6,710 bases of DNA from Candidatus Babelota bacterium (GTDB lineage: Bacteria > Babelota > Babeliae > Babelales > Babelaceae): positions 1 to 6,710 of the forward strand of contig PRDV01000071.1 of the NCBI GenBank assembly GCA_003174035.1. The letters run 5' to 3'. The translations under genes were made by a program, and so were the position numbers. This document shows, in pieces, positions 5,933-6,710 of this stretch. The notes beneath the pieces were generated by a model. It was given only the letters and a program-made list of their open reading frames with translations. It was not told the DNA's origin and did not search any database. Within the stretch, counting starts at the first letter, position 1, and every line of letters starts with the position of its first letter.

Positions 5933-6571
5933 ATGAAGACAACCTACTCCTTCCTTATGCTCAGTCTTCTTTTTTCATTTCCTCTTTTCTCAATGGATGC
6001 AATGGAAATTGATGCACCTGAAACTGAAGAAATTACGAATCAAGGGAATGATTTAAATTATCTTGTATTAGCAATCGATGCACAAGAACAAATCGCGGCT
6101 GCCGCGCACGCTGCTGACAATGTATCAAGATCTACAGATCGCATTAATCGCGAAATAGTTTTAGCATTAAATAAAAAGATGGAAGCTTTTTTTACCTACT
6201 GTCAAGGTACCACTGATGCACAAACAATCAGACATATAGCGCAAGAAATTGACCAAGAATATGTACATGTTATGGGTATCGCCGCAAGGGCAACGACCAA
6301 CATCCAAATTAAAAGAATTATCAATCAATGCAATTTAGCTAATAAATGGGCACTTTGTGTTGATTTAATCAATCTTCTTTTGGGACTCCATGATGCTCGC
6401 TCTTTGACTTTCCAAATAGGTACCATGCCCATTCAGCGTAATATTACGCTTGTTTCTAATTTAGTAGAGTTATTTAATACCCGCATTAAAGACCGCCGCG
6501 AACTCCCACTAGACTGGAGAAGACATATAAAAGCAACTCTTACAAATCTTTACACTATATTCTCACGATAA
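5933..6571 (+). CDS. Secreted protein of unknown function, 212 aa
   Basis: I do not recognise the family. The N-terminus is a classic Sec signal peptide: a short basic n-region (MKTTY), a hydrophobic core at about residues 6-19 (SFLMLSLLFSFPLF), and a likely cleavage after S20 (LFS-MDA). It has no lipobox Cys. The mature protein begins with an acidic patch (about 22-33) and then looks mainly alpha-helical with Ala, Gln and Ile-rich stretches, three cysteines (C90, C133, C142) and a basic C-terminal part (RIKDRRELPLDWRRHIK). No further transmembrane segment or known repeat is evident. It would reside in the periplasm or outside the cell. AAAGGA (5921-5926) lies 6 bases before the ATG. It is monocistronic by structure, with its own promoters and a strong terminator. 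A role as a host-interaction factor is possible but unsupported. Confidence 0.85.
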   Translation: MKTTYSFLMLSLLFSFPLFSMDAMEIDAPETEEITNQGNDLNYLVLAIDAQEQIAAAAHAADNVSRSTDRINREIVLALNKKMEAFFTYCQGTTDAQTIRHIAQEIDQEYVHVMGIAARATTNIQIKRIINQCNLANKWALCVDLINLLLGLHDARSLTFQIGTMPIQRNITLVSNLVELFNTRIKDRRELPLDWRRHIKATLTNLYTIFSR

Positions 6572-6579
6572 ATACATTG

Positions 6580-6612
6580 ATCCGGGCAATATGATTGCCC
6601 GGATTTTCTTTT
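6580..6612 (+). terminator. Intrinsic terminator of the secreted-protein gene
   Basis: ATCCGGGCAA (6580-6589) pairs perfectly with TTGCCCGGAT (6595-6604) around a TATGA loop, giving a 10-bp GC-cored stem followed by TTTCTTTT. It lies 8 bases after the stop codon. Confidence 0.92.
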
Positions 6613-6641
6613 CTCTCCTTTTCTTTAATTTCCTCATATTC

Positions 6642-6671
6642 TTTACTGAAAATTATTATTATTGCTATACT
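6642..6671 (+). promoter_or_regulatory. Promoter of the gene at the right edge
   Basis: TTTACT (6642-6647) and TATACT (6666-6671) are separated by 18 bases. Initiation near 6678 gives a leader of about 28 nt to the ATG at 6706. Confidence 0.5.
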
Positions 6672-6705
6672 TACAATAAGTAACTCTAAATAATAGGGGA
6701 AACAT

Positions 6706-6710
6706 ATGAA
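6706..6710 (+). CDS. Start of a gene truncated by the window edge
   Basis: Only ATGAA is visible. AGGGGA (6695-6700) is placed 5 bases before it and a plausible promoter lies upstream, after the terminator of the previous gene, so this is very probably a separately transcribed gene. The product cannot be told. The arrangement (promoter, short leader, SD, ATG-AA) resembles that of the secreted-protein gene. Confidence 0.55.

Overview
The window looks like bacterial chromosome with compact genes, moderately AT-rich DNA, sigma70-type promoters and Shine-Dalgarno (SD) sites. No transposase, integrase, CRISPR array, tRNA or rRNA is visible. Two signals bear on the organism. The ribonucleotide reductase small subunit is class Ic, with the same metal ligands and Phe-for-Tyr swap as Chlamydia trachomatis NrdB and long near-identical blocks (recalled, not searched). 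MurA, however, keeps the ordinary active-site Cys, whereas chlamydial MurA carries Asp. Together with the short secreted orphan protein ending its signal peptide in 'LFS-MDA', this suggests a chlamydia-like host-associated lineage or an obscure phylum such as Candidatus Dependentiae rather than Chlamydia itself. The placement is an inference.

Layout: 1-334 is non-coding or unassigned sequence at the left edge, with a perfect 16-bp inverted repeat just past nrdB. On the minus strand, nrdB (335-1339) follows nrdA (1348-3915) with 8 bases between them, and the nrdB SD overlaps the nrdA stop. Upstream, 3916-4333 holds two well-formed minus-strand promoters, a 12-bp palindrome, and a 19-codon leader ORF with a strong SD. 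murA (4334-5605, minus) comes next. Region 5606-5932 is a divergent promoter region. On the plus strand, an unrecognised secreted protein (5933-6571) has its own promoter(s) and a textbook terminator (6580-6612). A second plus-strand gene with promoter and SD starts at 6706 and runs off the right edge.

Functionally, nrdAB makes deoxynucleotides for DNA synthesis and murA makes the committed precursor of peptidoglycan. They share a strand and no clear terminator separates them, but nrdA has promoters of its own. The plus-strand genes form a separate unit of unknown, probably envelope or extracellular, function.

Most worth a second look: the class Ic radical-site signature; an NrdA that lacks the front half of its ATP-cone; the doubly-promoted leader of nrdA with its mini-ORF and possible small RNA; and the orphan secreted protein followed by a similarly organised gene.
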